The position numbers and the translations under genes are program-made. A DNA stretch of 64,000 bases from JAAYJT01 sp964419945 (GTDB lineage Bacteria; Bacteroidota; Bacteroidia; Bacteroidales; JAAYJT01). This document shows, piece by piece, positions 26,240 to 35,748 of this stretch. The stretch spans positions 19,630 through 83,629 of the forward strand of contig CAYQRU010000003.1 in assembly GCA_964419945.1 (NCBI GenBank). Reading direction: 5' to 3'. Numbering within the stretch: position 1 is the first letter of the stretch; the number at the start of each line of letters is the position of its first letter. The notes under the pieces were generated by a model. That model did not search any database, was not told where the DNA came from, and saw only the letters and a list, made by a program, of their open reading frames with translations.

Positions 26240-28609
26240 ATGGTACAATTTTTCATTCGTATTATTTTACGTTACAGGTTAGCCAATTTGATTGTGATTG
26301 GAATCATCACCCTCGTCATGGCTTACCAGACAACGCAGGTAAGGCTTTCTTATGAAATGGCGCAAATGCTTCCTGAGTCTGATTCAACCCAACTTGCTTA
26401 CCAGCGCTTCAAAGAGCTTTTCGGAGAAGATGGAAGTGTACTTTTTATCGGTATCAAAGACAAAGGAATTTTTGAAATTGAAAAATTCCGGGCCTGGTAC
26501 GATTTAACATGGCAAATTAAATCCATTGAAGGTGTTCAGGAAGTAGTTTCGACGGCTCATATTTTTGAAATTGTCCGAAACGACAGCAGCCAACGGTATG
26601 ACTTTGTTCCTGTATTCAGTGAATTTCCTGATTCACAGCATGAACTCGATTCTTTAAAAGTAAAAATATACAACCTGCCATTTTATGAAGGATTGCTCTT
26701 TAATACTGAGAGCGGAGCAACGCTTATGGCGGTTACCCTCGATAAAACCGTACTCAACACCAAGGGAAGATTACCAATCGTAAAGGAAGTATCTGACGCT
26801 GTAAAGGTTTTTAATGAAAGTTCTGGGATAGAAACACATCTTTCCGGATTGCCTTTTATCAGAACCAGCGTAATGAAAAAAATCCAGGCGGAACTGAAAC
26901 TGTTTATGCTCCTGGCTATGTTGGTTGCATCTGTTGCACTGTTTATCTTTTTCCGCTCTTTCAAGGCAGTGATTTTCCCAATGGTAATTGTTGCCATCAC
27001 GGTGGTGATTGCGATGGGAATGATGGTTCTTTTTAGTTATGAAATTACCATTCTTACCGGAATACTTCCTCCCCTGTTGATCATTATCGGGGTTGAAAAT
27101 TGTATTTTTCTTCTCAATAAATTTCACCACGAATACCGTGCCCATGGAAACAAAGTAAAAGCACTGTCAAGGATGCTGCATCGCGTCGGTAATGCCACAT
27201 TTCTTACTAATCTCACAACTGCTACTGGTTTTGCTGCTTTTATTCTTACTGGAAATAAAGTGCTGGTAGAATTTGGGGTCATTGCTTCTATTAATATCAT
27301 GGTTGTTTTTCTGCTTACTATCATCTTAATCCCCATATTTTTCTCTTATCTGAATCCACCGCGCCAAAGACATATCCGTCATCTGGATAACCGGTTTACT
27401 TTAAGACTGCTCGACAAAATTATTTTTATCGTGCTGAATCACCGGCCAAAAGTGTATATAATCGCCGTGCTTGTATTTGTAATCGGGATTATTGGCGTTA
27501 CACGGCTGAAAACTTCCGGGAATGTGGTAGATGATATTCCTCATAAAGATAAATTGTATCAGGATCTTTTATTTTTCGAACGTGAATTCAATGGTGTGCT
27601 TCCCTTTGAAATACAAATTGATACCGGTAAAAAACGTGGTGTTACTCAATTGACTAACATACGTAAAATCAATCAGTTACAGGATTCTTTGGCCGTTTAT
27701 CCCGAATTTTCAAGGCCATTGTCGGTAGCCGAAATTACAAAATTTCTCCGACAGGCTTTCTACAACGGTAACATAGCCATGTATGACCTGCCAACGCCGC
27801 AGGAACAAAGTTTTATCCTGCGTTATGTTCCGGGAATGGAAGGGCAGCGCCGGAACCTGATGAACTCCATCATGGACAGCGATATGCAGGTAACCCGCAT
27901 CAGTGTTCAAATGGCTAACCTGGGAACACATGAAATTAAACGAATTACTGATGAAATTACTCCCACCATTGATGCAATTTTCCCCCCCGATCAGTATAAA
28001 GTTACCCTTACGGGAACCAGCGTAGTATTTCTGAAGGGGACTGATTACCTGGTTCGAAACCTGATTACCAGTGTTATAATCGCCATTATTGCCATCACCC
28101 TTATGATGGTCACATTGTTTACATCCTTCAAAATGGTAACTATATCAATGGTTCCCAACCTGTTGCCGCAAATACTTACAGCAGCCATGATGGGGTATCT
28201 GGCCATTTCAATCAAGCCTTCTACCATTTTGATCTTTAGTGTAGCATTAGGAATTTCGGTAGATAATGCTATCCATTTCCTTTCCAGATACAGGTTGGAG
28301 CTTAAACATACAAATTGGGATATCCGCAACGCCGTTATTTCAGCTTTGCATGAAACCGGGTTCAGCATGGTTTATTCTTCCATTGTTCTTTTTCTTGGAT
28401 TTGCAATTTTCACCTTATCAACATTTGGCGGAACTGAAGCGATGGGTTTTCTGATTTCTTTCACCCTGCTGATCGCAGTACTTTCCAATTTGTTTGTATT
28501 ACCATCATTGTTGTTGAGCCTCGACAAAAGAATAACTACTAAAAATTTCGAGGAACCTATTATCGAGATATTTGAAGAAGATGATGAACCTGAAAACGGA
28601 GTCAAATGA
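26240..28609 (+). CDS. RND-superfamily exporter of the MMPL/SSD type
   Basis: A 789-residue membrane protein in two similar halves, each with a first membrane helix, a large outside domain (about residues 35-210 and 430-590) and a bundle of five to six helices. SPDSDS-like LPESDSTQLAYQRFKELFG is the usual start of the first outside domain. Transmembrane bundles occur near residues 215-375 and 605-775; ILIIIGVENCIFLLNKFHHEY and ILIFSVALGISVDNAIHFLSRYR carry the conserved acidic residue pair of such exporters (SVDNAIH). No adjacent outer-membrane or adaptor gene is present, so it probably moves lipid or a hydrophobic molecule across the inner membrane. Confidence 0.85.
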   Translation: MVQFFIRIILRYRLANLIVIGIITLVMAYQTTQVRLSYEMAQMLPESDSTQLAYQRFKELFGEDGSVLFIGIKDKGIFEIEKFRAWYDLTWQIKSIEGVQEVVSTAHIFEIVRNDSSQRYDFVPVFSEFPDSQHELDSLKVKIYNLPFYEGLLFNTESGATLMAVTLDKTVLNTKGRLPIVKEVSDAVKVFNESSGIETHLSGLPFIRTSVMKKIQAELKLFMLLAMLVASVALFIFFRSFKAVIFPMVIVAITVVIAMGMMVLFSYEITILTGILPPLLIIIGVENCIFLLNKFHHEYRAHGNKVKALSRMLHRVGNATFLTNLTTATGFAAFILTGNKVLVEFGVIASINIMVVFLLTIILIPIFFSYLNPPRQRHIRHLDNRFTLRLLDKIIFIVLNHRPKVYIIAVLVFVIGIIGVTRLKTSGNVVDDIPHKDKLYQDLLFFEREFNGVLPFEIQIDTGKKRGVTQLTNIRKINQLQDSLAVYPEFSRPLSVAEITKFLRQAFYNGNIAMYDLPTPQEQSFILRYVPGMEGQRRNLMNSIMDSDMQVTRISVQMANLGTHEIKRITDEITPTIDAIFPPDQYKVTLTGTSVVFLKGTDYLVRNLITSVIIAIIAITLMMVTLFTSFKMVTISMVPNLLPQILTAAMMGYLAISIKPSTILIFSVALGISVDNAIHFLSRYRLELKHTNWDIRNAVISALHETGFSMVYSSIVLFLGFAIFTLSTFGGTEAMGFLISFTLLIAVLSNLFVLPSLLLSLDKRITTKNFEEPIIEIFEEDDEPENGVK

Positions 28610-28694
28610 ATAACAACAAAATACAAGATCTATCATACTAAAAACCTATATTAATTTTTGCTGATTTAATGTATAACCCCAAAATCATGACCTC

Positions 28695-29558
28695 ATGAAA
28701 GGAATTATTCTGGCAGGTGGCGCCGGTACACGCCTGCATCCGCTTACATTGGCCATTAGTAAACAACTGATGCCCATTTATGATAAACCTATGATCTATT
28801 ATCCGCTTTCCGTACTGATGATGGCCGGTATGAGAGATATCCTGATCATTTCGACACCCCATGACTTACCCCACTTCGAACACCTTCTGGGCGATGGCAG
28901 CCAGGTTGGATGCGCATTCAGCTATGCCAGGCAGGAGGTTCCCAACGGGCTTGCACAGGCTTTTGTAATCGGAGAAAAGTTTATTGGTAAAGAAAAGGCT
29001 GGTCTGGTTCTTGGCGATAACATTTTTTACAGCACAGGTCTTGGAAAGCTACTCCAGGAAAACAACAAGCCTGATGGTGGAGTGATTTTTGCCTATCACG
29101 TATCCGATCCGCAGCGTTATGGAGTGGTAGAGTTTGACAGGGAGATGCGCGCAATCTCCATCGAAGAAAAACCACAGCAACCAAAATCAAATTATGCTGT
29201 TCCGGGATTGTATTTTTATGACAATTCGGTGGTTGAAATTGCAAAAAATCTTAAACCCAGTGTCCGTGGAGAATATGAAATTACTGATGTTAACAAAGAA
29301 TATCTGAAATCGGGTAAGCTTAAAGTTGGTCTGTTGAGCCGTGGTACAGCCTGGCTGGATACGGGCACTTTTGCATCGCTGATCCAGGCGTCTCAATTCG
29401 TTCAGGTGATCGAAGAAAGACAGGGACTAAAAATTGGCTGCATCGAAGAAGTAGCATACAGGATGGGATTCATCAATGCAAGCCGGCTTGAAGCGTTGGC
29501 ACAACCCCTGCTGAAAAGCGGATACGGACAATACCTCCTGGATATTCTCAGGAGTTAA
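28695..29558 (+). CDS. rfbA: Glucose-1-phosphate thymidylyltransferase
   Basis: A 287-residue nucleotidyltransferase that makes dTDP-glucose for rhamnose and other deoxysugars in O-antigen or capsule synthesis. GIILAGGAGTRLHPLT followed by SKQLMPIYDKPMIYYPLSVLM is the classical N-terminal signature. LVLGDNIFY and EEKPQQPKSNYAVPGLYFYDN are also as in RmlA. It sits 85 bases after the exporter and 85 before a polyprenyl synthase, but the other rhamnose genes (rfbB, C, D) are not here. Confidence 0.95.
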   Translation: MKGIILAGGAGTRLHPLTLAISKQLMPIYDKPMIYYPLSVLMMAGMRDILIISTPHDLPHFEHLLGDGSQVGCAFSYARQEVPNGLAQAFVIGEKFIGKEKAGLVLGDNIFYSTGLGKLLQENNKPDGGVIFAYHVSDPQRYGVVEFDREMRAISIEEKPQQPKSNYAVPGLYFYDNSVVEIAKNLKPSVRGEYEITDVNKEYLKSGKLKVGLLSRGTAWLDTGTFASLIQASQFVQVIEERQGLKIGCIEEVAYRMGFINASRLEALAQPLLKSGYGQYLLDILRS

Positions 29559-29643
29559 AAACAGGATTCATCCGGTCAACGGTATTCGAGCGGATAACTT
29601 TAGGTTCGCATGGCAAACAATTTAAAATCATCGCATCGTAAAT

Positions 29644-30615
29644 ATGAATTTTAAGCGTTATCTCGAACAAATTGAAAGGGTAATAGCAAATATAAACTAC
29701 CCTGAAAAACCAGATGAGCTATATGCTCCTATTCGCTATACCCTTTCCAACGCCGGTAAACGACTGAGACCGGTTATTTCCATGATGGCCTGCGACCTGG
29801 TAGATGGCGACTGTGCCGATGCGATTTATCCGGCAGTAAGCCTTGAATTACTGCATAATTTCACGCTGATTCACGACGACATCATGGATCAGGCACCACT
29901 GCGCAGGGGTAGGGAAACCGTATATCGCAAATGGAATCCAAATGTCGCCATACTTTCGGGCGATACTCTGTTTGCTATGGCCTATGATTTTCTGATCCGG
30001 ACCAATTCTGAAGTATTACCGCAATTGCTTCACGCATTCAACCGAATAGCTGTTCAGATCTGTGAAGGACAGCAAATGGATATGAATTTTGAGCATCGTG
30101 ACGATGTAAGCATTGATGAATATATCGAAATGATCCGTTTGAAGACTGCGGTCTTTTTCGGGGGATGCATGCAGATTGGTGCCATTACCGGCGGTGCGGA
30201 ACAAAAAAAGGTAAATCTGCTGTATGATTATGGCGAAAAACTTGGTATTGCATTTCAGTTGCAGGACGATATCCTCGATGCCTTTGGTTCAGAAGAAGAG
30301 ATCGGAAAAAAAAGGGGAGGAGATATTGTGGCAAACAAGAAAACCTTTCTTTACCTTAAAGCGGTTGAACTTTCCAATTCCGCAACAATGACAAGGCTTC
30401 GGCATTTGTTTTCGGCGCCGGTGACTGACGAAGCTGGCAAAATCGAAGAAGCGCTCGAAATATTTGAGCAACTGAATGTAAGGGCCAGGGCGGAAACTGT
30501 TATGGAGAGCTTTTACCAGACCGCCATGAAAAGTCTAGATAAGGTGCAGGCAAATCCTGAGAAAAAGGAAATATTCCGCAACTTTGGCATCAGGCTGATG
30601 AAACGTAATAAATGA
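29644..30615 (+). CDS. Polyprenyl diphosphate synthase
   Basis: A 323-residue trans-prenyltransferase. The first aspartate-rich motif is LLHNFTLIHDDIMDQAPLRRGRETV and the second is LGIAFQLQDDILDAFG, both needed for Mg-diphosphate binding. Lys/Arg segment GKRLRPVISMMA binds the allylic substrate. It joins isopentenyl diphosphate units to give a C15-C40 chain for quinones or cell-wall lipids. Residues just before the first motif (SLELLHNFTL) do not make chain length certain to me. The gene is near rfbA and both contribute to envelope precursors. Confidence 0.88.
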   Translation: MNFKRYLEQIERVIANINYPEKPDELYAPIRYTLSNAGKRLRPVISMMACDLVDGDCADAIYPAVSLELLHNFTLIHDDIMDQAPLRRGRETVYRKWNPNVAILSGDTLFAMAYDFLIRTNSEVLPQLLHAFNRIAVQICEGQQMDMNFEHRDDVSIDEYIEMIRLKTAVFFGGCMQIGAITGGAEQKKVNLLYDYGEKLGIAFQLQDDILDAFGSEEEIGKKRGGDIVANKKTFLYLKAVELSNSATMTRLRHLFSAPVTDEAGKIEEALEIFEQLNVRARAETVMESFYQTAMKSLDKVQANPEKKEIFRNFGIRLMKRNK

Positions 30616-30867
30616 CCGGGAAACCAAGACAGTATGCTGCATTGCAACAGCAAAACATATAATGCCGCAGATTGTGATAAAAAAATACTTCCTTTAACAA
30701 CTTTAAAAACAGGATCCTTTGCAAAAACAGTCGCCATAATTGGTTTGATGCAAAATATTAATAATTAACAGAGTATGATCAACAGCGGTTCATAACTCTA
30801 TCAAAAATATTTTCCAAATTGGTCGGCTTTTTGATGTTGGTGAATATCACATCTTCCTGATTGAATC

Positions 30868-31596
30868 CTATAACTTTTTCATCCACATATACCATTCAAT
30901 CTCACGTAAATCAGGATCATTTTTTGACTTCAACTTTTCAGCTTCACGAATTGAAGTGGGACTTGGTAAAAGCACTTCATCGCCTGGATTCCAATTGGCT
31001 GGTGTAAAAACATTGTGGGCGTAATTAGTTTGTAAGGCGGCAAGTGTGCGTTTTATTTCATCAAGGTTGCGACCTATTGTCAATGGGTAATAAAACAAAG
31101 CCTGAATTTTGTTTTCAGGATCAATGATAAAAACCCCACGTACATTCCTGGTAGTGCTTGAGCCTGGATGCAGCATCCCATATTTTTTTGATATTTCAAG
31201 GCTTTCGTCTGCTATTAATGGGAAATTGATAGAAGGGCACTTCGTCTCTTTATATTTCATTGCTTCCAGAGATTTGACCCATTCGATGTGACTGTTCAGA
31301 CCATCAGTTGATAAAACCAAAACCTCGGTTTTCATTTTAACAAACTCCTCTTGCATAAAAGCCAACTCAATGATCTCAGAGGAGCAAACCGGGGTAAAGT
31401 CAGCAGGATGGCTAAAAAGTATTTTCCATTTCCCAAAGTAATCATGGGGAAATTTGATCAATCCGTTCGTGGATATAGCTTCAAACTCTGGTGCATGCTC
31501 ACCTATCAGGGGAACCCTGGTCAAATTATTACTTTCCTGGCCGAAAGAAATAAGAGATATCTGGCACAATACCACGAAATAGACGAAATTCTTCAT
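30868..31596 (-). CDS. Exported 1-Cys (Prx6-type) peroxiredoxin
   Basis: A 242-residue protein with an N-terminal signal segment (ending about SFGQ) and a peroxiredoxin domain. The peroxidatic cysteine is Cys71 in HPADFTPVCSSEI. The C-terminal half has the Prx6/AhpC-type extension (PANWNPGDEVLLPSP...EWYMWM). It would reduce peroxides, here outside the cytoplasm. Cytosolic relatives lack a leader, so location is unusual. I favour the ATG at 31596 because it begins the leader; one at 31605 adds three residues. It stands alone. Confidence 0.85.
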   Translation of the reverse strand: MKNFVYFVVLCQISLISFGQESNNLTRVPLIGEHAPEFEAISTNGLIKFPHDYFGKWKILFSHPADFTPVCSSEIIELAFMQEEFVKMKTEVLVLSTDGLNSHIEWVKSLEAMKYKETKCPSINFPLIADESLEISKKYGMLHPGSSTTRNVRGVFIIDPENKIQALFYYPLTIGRNLDEIKRTLAALQTNYAHNVFTPANWNPGDEVLLPSPTSIREAEKLKSKNDPDLREIEWYMWMKKL

Positions 31597-31605
31597 ACTT
31601 GTCAC

Positions 31606-33335
31606 TTTTAATGTTTGTTGTTAAAATATTTAAGTTTCGTGACAAATGACAAAATCTGACTACCTGATATCTGTAACGGATTTGCCAAGTCTGAAACATC
31701 TTTACTGCAATGGATAAACAATTTGCGCTAATACATGTTATAATCAGTTTGTTATTTAACAAACTCTTAACATATCCGATGGAAGAAAATAGCCCTTAAG
31801 AGGCATAAATGGTATATTGAAAAATCTATTGACTTATCATTGATAGCCCATTCCTGATATGTATTGGTTTTTAATGGAAGGATTAGAAAGAAGTAACTGG
31901 AATGCCAATTAAACAAATGCTTTTCTGAGCCTTTTTATTAGTTTCTTCCTGCCGATGTTCTCCAAAGCTTATAATAGCTTCAGCCTTTGACTTAACAAGG
32001 AACAAGTTATTGATAAATATAGTAGGCCTGATGCCAGTTGTTGTGATCACAAACCAATTTTCACCGACACCGTCCAACGTTCGCTTGTTTTCATGACTTT
32101 TGGAAATACCCGGTTTATCTTCTCATGAGTGGTATGCTCAACACAGCCTGATTTTGTCATAATTTTTAGACCTCAACCCTGTCCAGTAAAAACATGGGTA
32201 AACAAAGTATGATTAATCAGTTTCCTGTTGATAGTGTCAATGCTTGAGATAGAACCGGTGCAGTAAGTATTGTCATCAAGTGCCTGATGTTCAATTTTGT
32301 TATTAAATACCGTTGTTCACCGAAGATGTTTTTAAACGTCAAAAAAGGAATGGTTCAATTGACGGTTAGCTAAAAATACTTCTCCCTGCATGATGGAAAA
32401 GAAATCAAAAATCATGTACAGGGATTCAATGAATTCACGATCTGGTCTGTCGTTCATATCGTCGCAAACCATGTTATACGGATTGGGCGCTTGTCGAAAA
32501 TACCGCTCGACCTAAAGATGCATATCATATTAATTCTTTGCCAGCCGAATGCGCGTTTTCAAGGATTCAATGCGACTATCGGCTGAATAGCTATCATAGG
32601 AAAGGAATTCGGTGGTCATGTTTATCTTGCTTTTCATTATGAGTCCCGATAATATAAAAGATTAACCTTTCAACTTTCAACACCAGTTTTGGAAGATGTC
32701 ACCTGTGAATAATATTATCAGGAGCATATTCAATCAGAAAATCACCTCCCATGGGTTTCGTCTGGTCATATCCTGCCAAACCTGAGGCACCTGAACGAAA
32801 GCGTTGGTTTTATTATAAAGCAATTCTTTCATCAGGAATCACATCCACCGGTTACCGGTAAGGGCATTGCAACGTATTGCGTAAAGGTTTTGTATGGTTA
32901 CGCGCATATTCACCTGATTGGCTGCCAAAATTTCTTTGTGCCGTTAATCATTGATATTTAGCAAACTCCTACCAATCAATATTAGCCTGAAGTAAGATAA
33001 ACCCGGTTTTGTATCTGAAACAGTTTACCGTGACCAGCCATGCTACAAAGAATATTTGGAACCATCTGAAGAATTTGATCTAAAAGGCTGATCACTCGCT
33101 TTAATTTGCGAAGACCCTTGATTTTCGGGCAGCTTACAAAAGTATTGGATATTCTTCCTAGTTAATTTGATGCTGCTGAGGTTTTGTGTGTTATAAAAAT
33201 AAGTATCTGCTGACAAAATTATTAATTATTGAGAACCAAACAAAAGATAAAACAGTAAATCAATTGTGGAAACATAATATTTTTTAGCTTTGGCCGGAAT
33301 TTTAATGATCGTTTCCTTCGTGGTCAACGGCATTG
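31606..33335. other. Gene-poor region, probably decayed coding DNA
   Basis: About 1.7 kb without an intact gene. On the minus strand several gene-like pieces appear in order but in different frames and separated by stops: GASGLAGYDQTKPMGGDFLIEYAPDN (near 32730-32800), TEFLSYDSYSADSRIESLKTR (about 32550-32625), NMVCDDMNDRPDREFIESLYMIFDFFSIMQGEVFLANRQ (about 32365-32475) and GENWFVITTTGIRPTIFINNLF (about 31995-32065). Such composition looks like one or more minus-strand genes in advanced decay. I do not recognise the family. No tRNA or insertion-sequence ends were seen. Confidence 0.4.
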
Positions 33336-33343
33336 TATATTTG
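33336..33343 (+). promoter_or_regulatory. Putative -7 element for pyrH-frr
   Basis: TATATTTG, an exact TAnnTTTG, 38 bases before the pyrH start. A TTT-rich but imperfect -33 region lies near 33312. Confidence 0.5.
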
Positions 33344-33381
33344 TAGAAAAATCTAATCGGTTTTTTAAAAGATAATTTCAA

Positions 33382-34089
33382 ATGAAATTCAGTAGAATCC
33401 TGTTAAAACTTAGCGGCGAATCGCTTGCAGGCAATCACCAGTGCGGCATTGATGCTGGCAAGCTTGAAGAATACGCTGAAGAAATCGCATCGGTTCATAA
33501 ATTGGGAATCCAGGTTGCCATTGTAATGGGCGGAGGTAATATTTTCAGGGGTTTTCAGGGCAATACCACCGGCATTGACCGTGTGCAGGGCGACTATATG
33601 GGAATGCTGGCTACGGTGATCAACAGCCTTGGTTTACAGTCTGTTTTAAAAAACATACAAATTCCTTCGGTAGTAATGGGTGGAATTGCCATTGATCCGC
33701 TATGTGAAAAAATCAGCCGCGAACGGGCTATTAATGAACTCGAAACTGGTAAAATATTGATTATCAGCGGGGGAACAGGAAATCCTTTTTTTACTACCGA
33801 TTCTGCTGCTGCATTACGCGCCGTCGAGATCAAAGCCGATGCTTTGCTTAAAGGAACCAGGGTTGATGGGGTATATTCCTCCGATCCGGAAAAAGACCCT
33901 GATGCTCGCAAATACCCTGAAGTCAGTTTCGGTGAAGCCCTCGAAAAGAAGCTCATTATTAAGTATATGACAGCATTTACACTATGTAGTGAAAATAATT
34001 TCCCTATAAACGTCTTTGATTTGAACAGGAAAGGTAACCTGAAAAGAATCGTGGAAGGCGAAAAGGTCGGAACGCTGATTTCATCATAA
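33382..34089 (+). CDS. pyrH: Uridylate kinase
   Basis: A 235-residue UMP kinase that makes UDP for nucleic acids and sugar nucleotides. ILLKLSGESLAG begins the amino-acid-kinase fold; MGGGNIFRG and GDYMGMLATVIN are the UMP-binding and effector loops; GTGNPFFTTDSAAALRA is the characteristic C-lobe signature. Length is normal. It is followed 61 bases later by frr, the usual bacterial neighbour. Confidence 0.97.
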   Translation: MKFSRILLKLSGESLAGNHQCGIDAGKLEEYAEEIASVHKLGIQVAIVMGGGNIFRGFQGNTTGIDRVQGDYMGMLATVINSLGLQSVLKNIQIPSVVMGGIAIDPLCEKISRERAINELETGKILIISGGTGNPFFTTDSAAALRAVEIKADALLKGTRVDGVYSSDPEKDPDARKYPEVSFGEALEKKLIIKYMTAFTLCSENNFPINVFDLNRKGNLKRIVEGEKVGTLISS

Positions 34090-34116
34090 ACCAATACGAA
34101 TTTAGCGTAATTACAT

Positions 34117-34124
34117 TATTTTTG
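34117..34124 (+). promoter_or_regulatory. Putative -7 element for frr
   Basis: TATTTTTG, an exact TAnnTTTG, 27 bases before the frr start in the 61-base gap after pyrH, suggesting that frr can be transcribed on its own. Confidence 0.45.
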
Positions 34125-34150
34125 CGGTTCAAACCAAAATTGTAAACGCC

Positions 34151-34714
34151 ATGAACGAAGAAGCACAATTCGTACTTGACGAAGCCGCAGAAGGCATGCA
34201 AAACGCATTGAAGCACTTTGAACGCGAACTTCATAAGATAAGAGCCGGGAAAGCTAGCCCACAAATGCTTGAAAGCGTAAAGATTGACTATTATGGAACC
34301 ATCACTCCCATTGACCAGGTATCAAATATAAACACTCCCGATCCACGACAAATCATCGTTCAACCATGGGACAAGAACATGTTGCCGGTGATCGAAAAAG
34401 CCATCATGGCTGCAAATCTTGGTTTTAACCCTCAAAACAACGGCGAGATATTACGCATCCTGGTTCCCCAGCTTACCGAAGAGCGGCGTCGGGATATGGT
34501 AAAAATTGCCCGGAATGAAACCGAAAATGCCAAAGTAGCCATCAGGAATATTCGGCGCAGCGCTAATGAAACAGCTAAAAAACTTGAAAAGATTGGTGTG
34601 CCTGAAGACGAAGTGAAACTTCTTGAAAAAGAAATTCAACTTCTCACCGACAGGCATATCGCCAGGATAGACCAGATCACCGAGGCCAAAGAAAAGGAGA
34701 TTATGACGGTATAG
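34151..34714 (+). CDS. frr: Ribosome recycling factor
   Basis: A 187-residue two-domain protein that splits the post-termination ribosome with EF-G. ELHKIRAGKASPQMLESVKIDYYGT and the late TEERRRDMVKIARNETENAKVAIRNIRR are the conserved hallmark segments. It ends 5 bases before the stop of the convergent radical SAM gene, so transcription must end at or inside that gene. Confidence 0.97.
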   Translation: MNEEAQFVLDEAAEGMQNALKHFERELHKIRAGKASPQMLESVKIDYYGTITPIDQVSNINTPDPRQIIVQPWDKNMLPVIEKAIMAANLGFNPQNNGEILRILVPQLTEERRRDMVKIARNETENAKVAIRNIRRSANETAKKLEKIGVPEDEVKLLEKEIQLLTDRHIARIDQITEAKEKEIMTV

Positions 34715-34719
34715 TTTTA

Positions 34720-35748
34720 TTATTCAGTGCAATTCCTGCAAATTTCATATTCTTTTCTTGCGGTCAGAATTTTTTGACGAAACGTCATTGCTTTTTCACC
34801 ATTCCAGATTCTATCAAATCCATTCTCCAGCAGATTCCCATAGCAATAGATAGCATCCTTATCGTAACAGCAGGGAACCATTTTTCCATCCCACGTAATC
34901 ACACAGGAACTCCACATACGAAAGCACCGGTTGCGCAGGGTATTCCTGATCACATAAGTTCCATCCTTCGTCTTCCTGTACCGTGAGTGTTTGCTCAATT
35001 GGGTCATAAGGGAATTGCCTTGTTCAAAATCATAATGTTGCGCCGTTTTAAATTCCAGGATATCGGCTTTCAGGCTTTGAGCGAGGGTAACTGCATCTTT
35101 TAATTGGTCTTCATTATGGCTGAACACAAGAAATTGCAATACCACCAGCGGTGAACCGGATTTCATGGATCGTTTTGAATGAGTGAGGTTTTGAATGCCC
35201 TGGATCAGCCTTTCATAATTTCCTCCCTTGCGGTATTTTACATATGCATCTGATGTAGAGGCATCCAGGGATATAATGATTTCATCCAGGTCAGAAGCAA
35301 TGGTTTTTTGCGTATTTACCGAATCCAGAAAATGACCATTGGTGGATATAGTCACAAACATTTTTCGCTCTTTTGCCTGCTGAATCATTTCAAAAATTTG
35401 GCTGTTCAAATAAGGTTCGCCCTGAAAATACAGGTTAAGATACATGGTTTCAGGAGGTAATTTTTCAAGGATTCTTTTGAAGTTATCAACACTTATTTTA
35501 CCCTTTGAGCGTGAAAGTTTATCTGCACCTGTGGGACATTCCGGACATTGCAGGTTACATTGACTTGTAGGCTCGATGGCAACAGCTACTGGCATTCCCC
35601 AATGAAAGTTTCTGCGTGAAAATGCAGAAAACCAATAGCTTATTTTTAATTTTACCATATTAGCAATGCGTCGCAATGTAAACAGTGCCAGAAACCGGCT
35701 ATGACAGATCATCAGATTGTAAAACCCGGATGCAGAAAGTACCTTCAT
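34720..35748 (-). CDS. Radical SAM/SPASM domain protein
   Basis: A 342-residue protein. CNLQCPEC (residues ~67-74) gives the SAM-binding 4Fe-4S CxxxCxxC site. The C-terminal ~70 residues carry a SPASM-type arrangement: RCFRMWSSCVITWDGKMVPCCYDKD, then GNL..GF..IWN and a final ICRNC, which holds auxiliary clusters. The class includes anaerobic sulfatase maturases and peptide modifiers. There is no obvious precursor peptide nearby. Its start overlaps the stop of the AI-2E-like permease gene by 4 bases, so the two are co-translated. Confidence 0.8.
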   Translation of the reverse strand: MKVLSASGFYNLMICHSRFLALFTLRRIANMVKLKISYWFSAFSRRNFHWGMPVAVAIEPTSQCNLQCPECPTGADKLSRSKGKISVDNFKRILEKLPPETMYLNLYFQGEPYLNSQIFEMIQQAKERKMFVTISTNGHFLDSVNTQKTIASDLDEIIISLDASTSDAYVKYRKGGNYERLIQGIQNLTHSKRSMKSGSPLVVLQFLVFSHNEDQLKDAVTLAQSLKADILEFKTAQHYDFEQGNSLMTQLSKHSRYRKTKDGTYVIRNTLRNRCFRMWSSCVITWDGKMVPCCYDKDAIYCYGNLLENGFDRIWNGEKAMTFRQKILTARKEYEICRNCTE

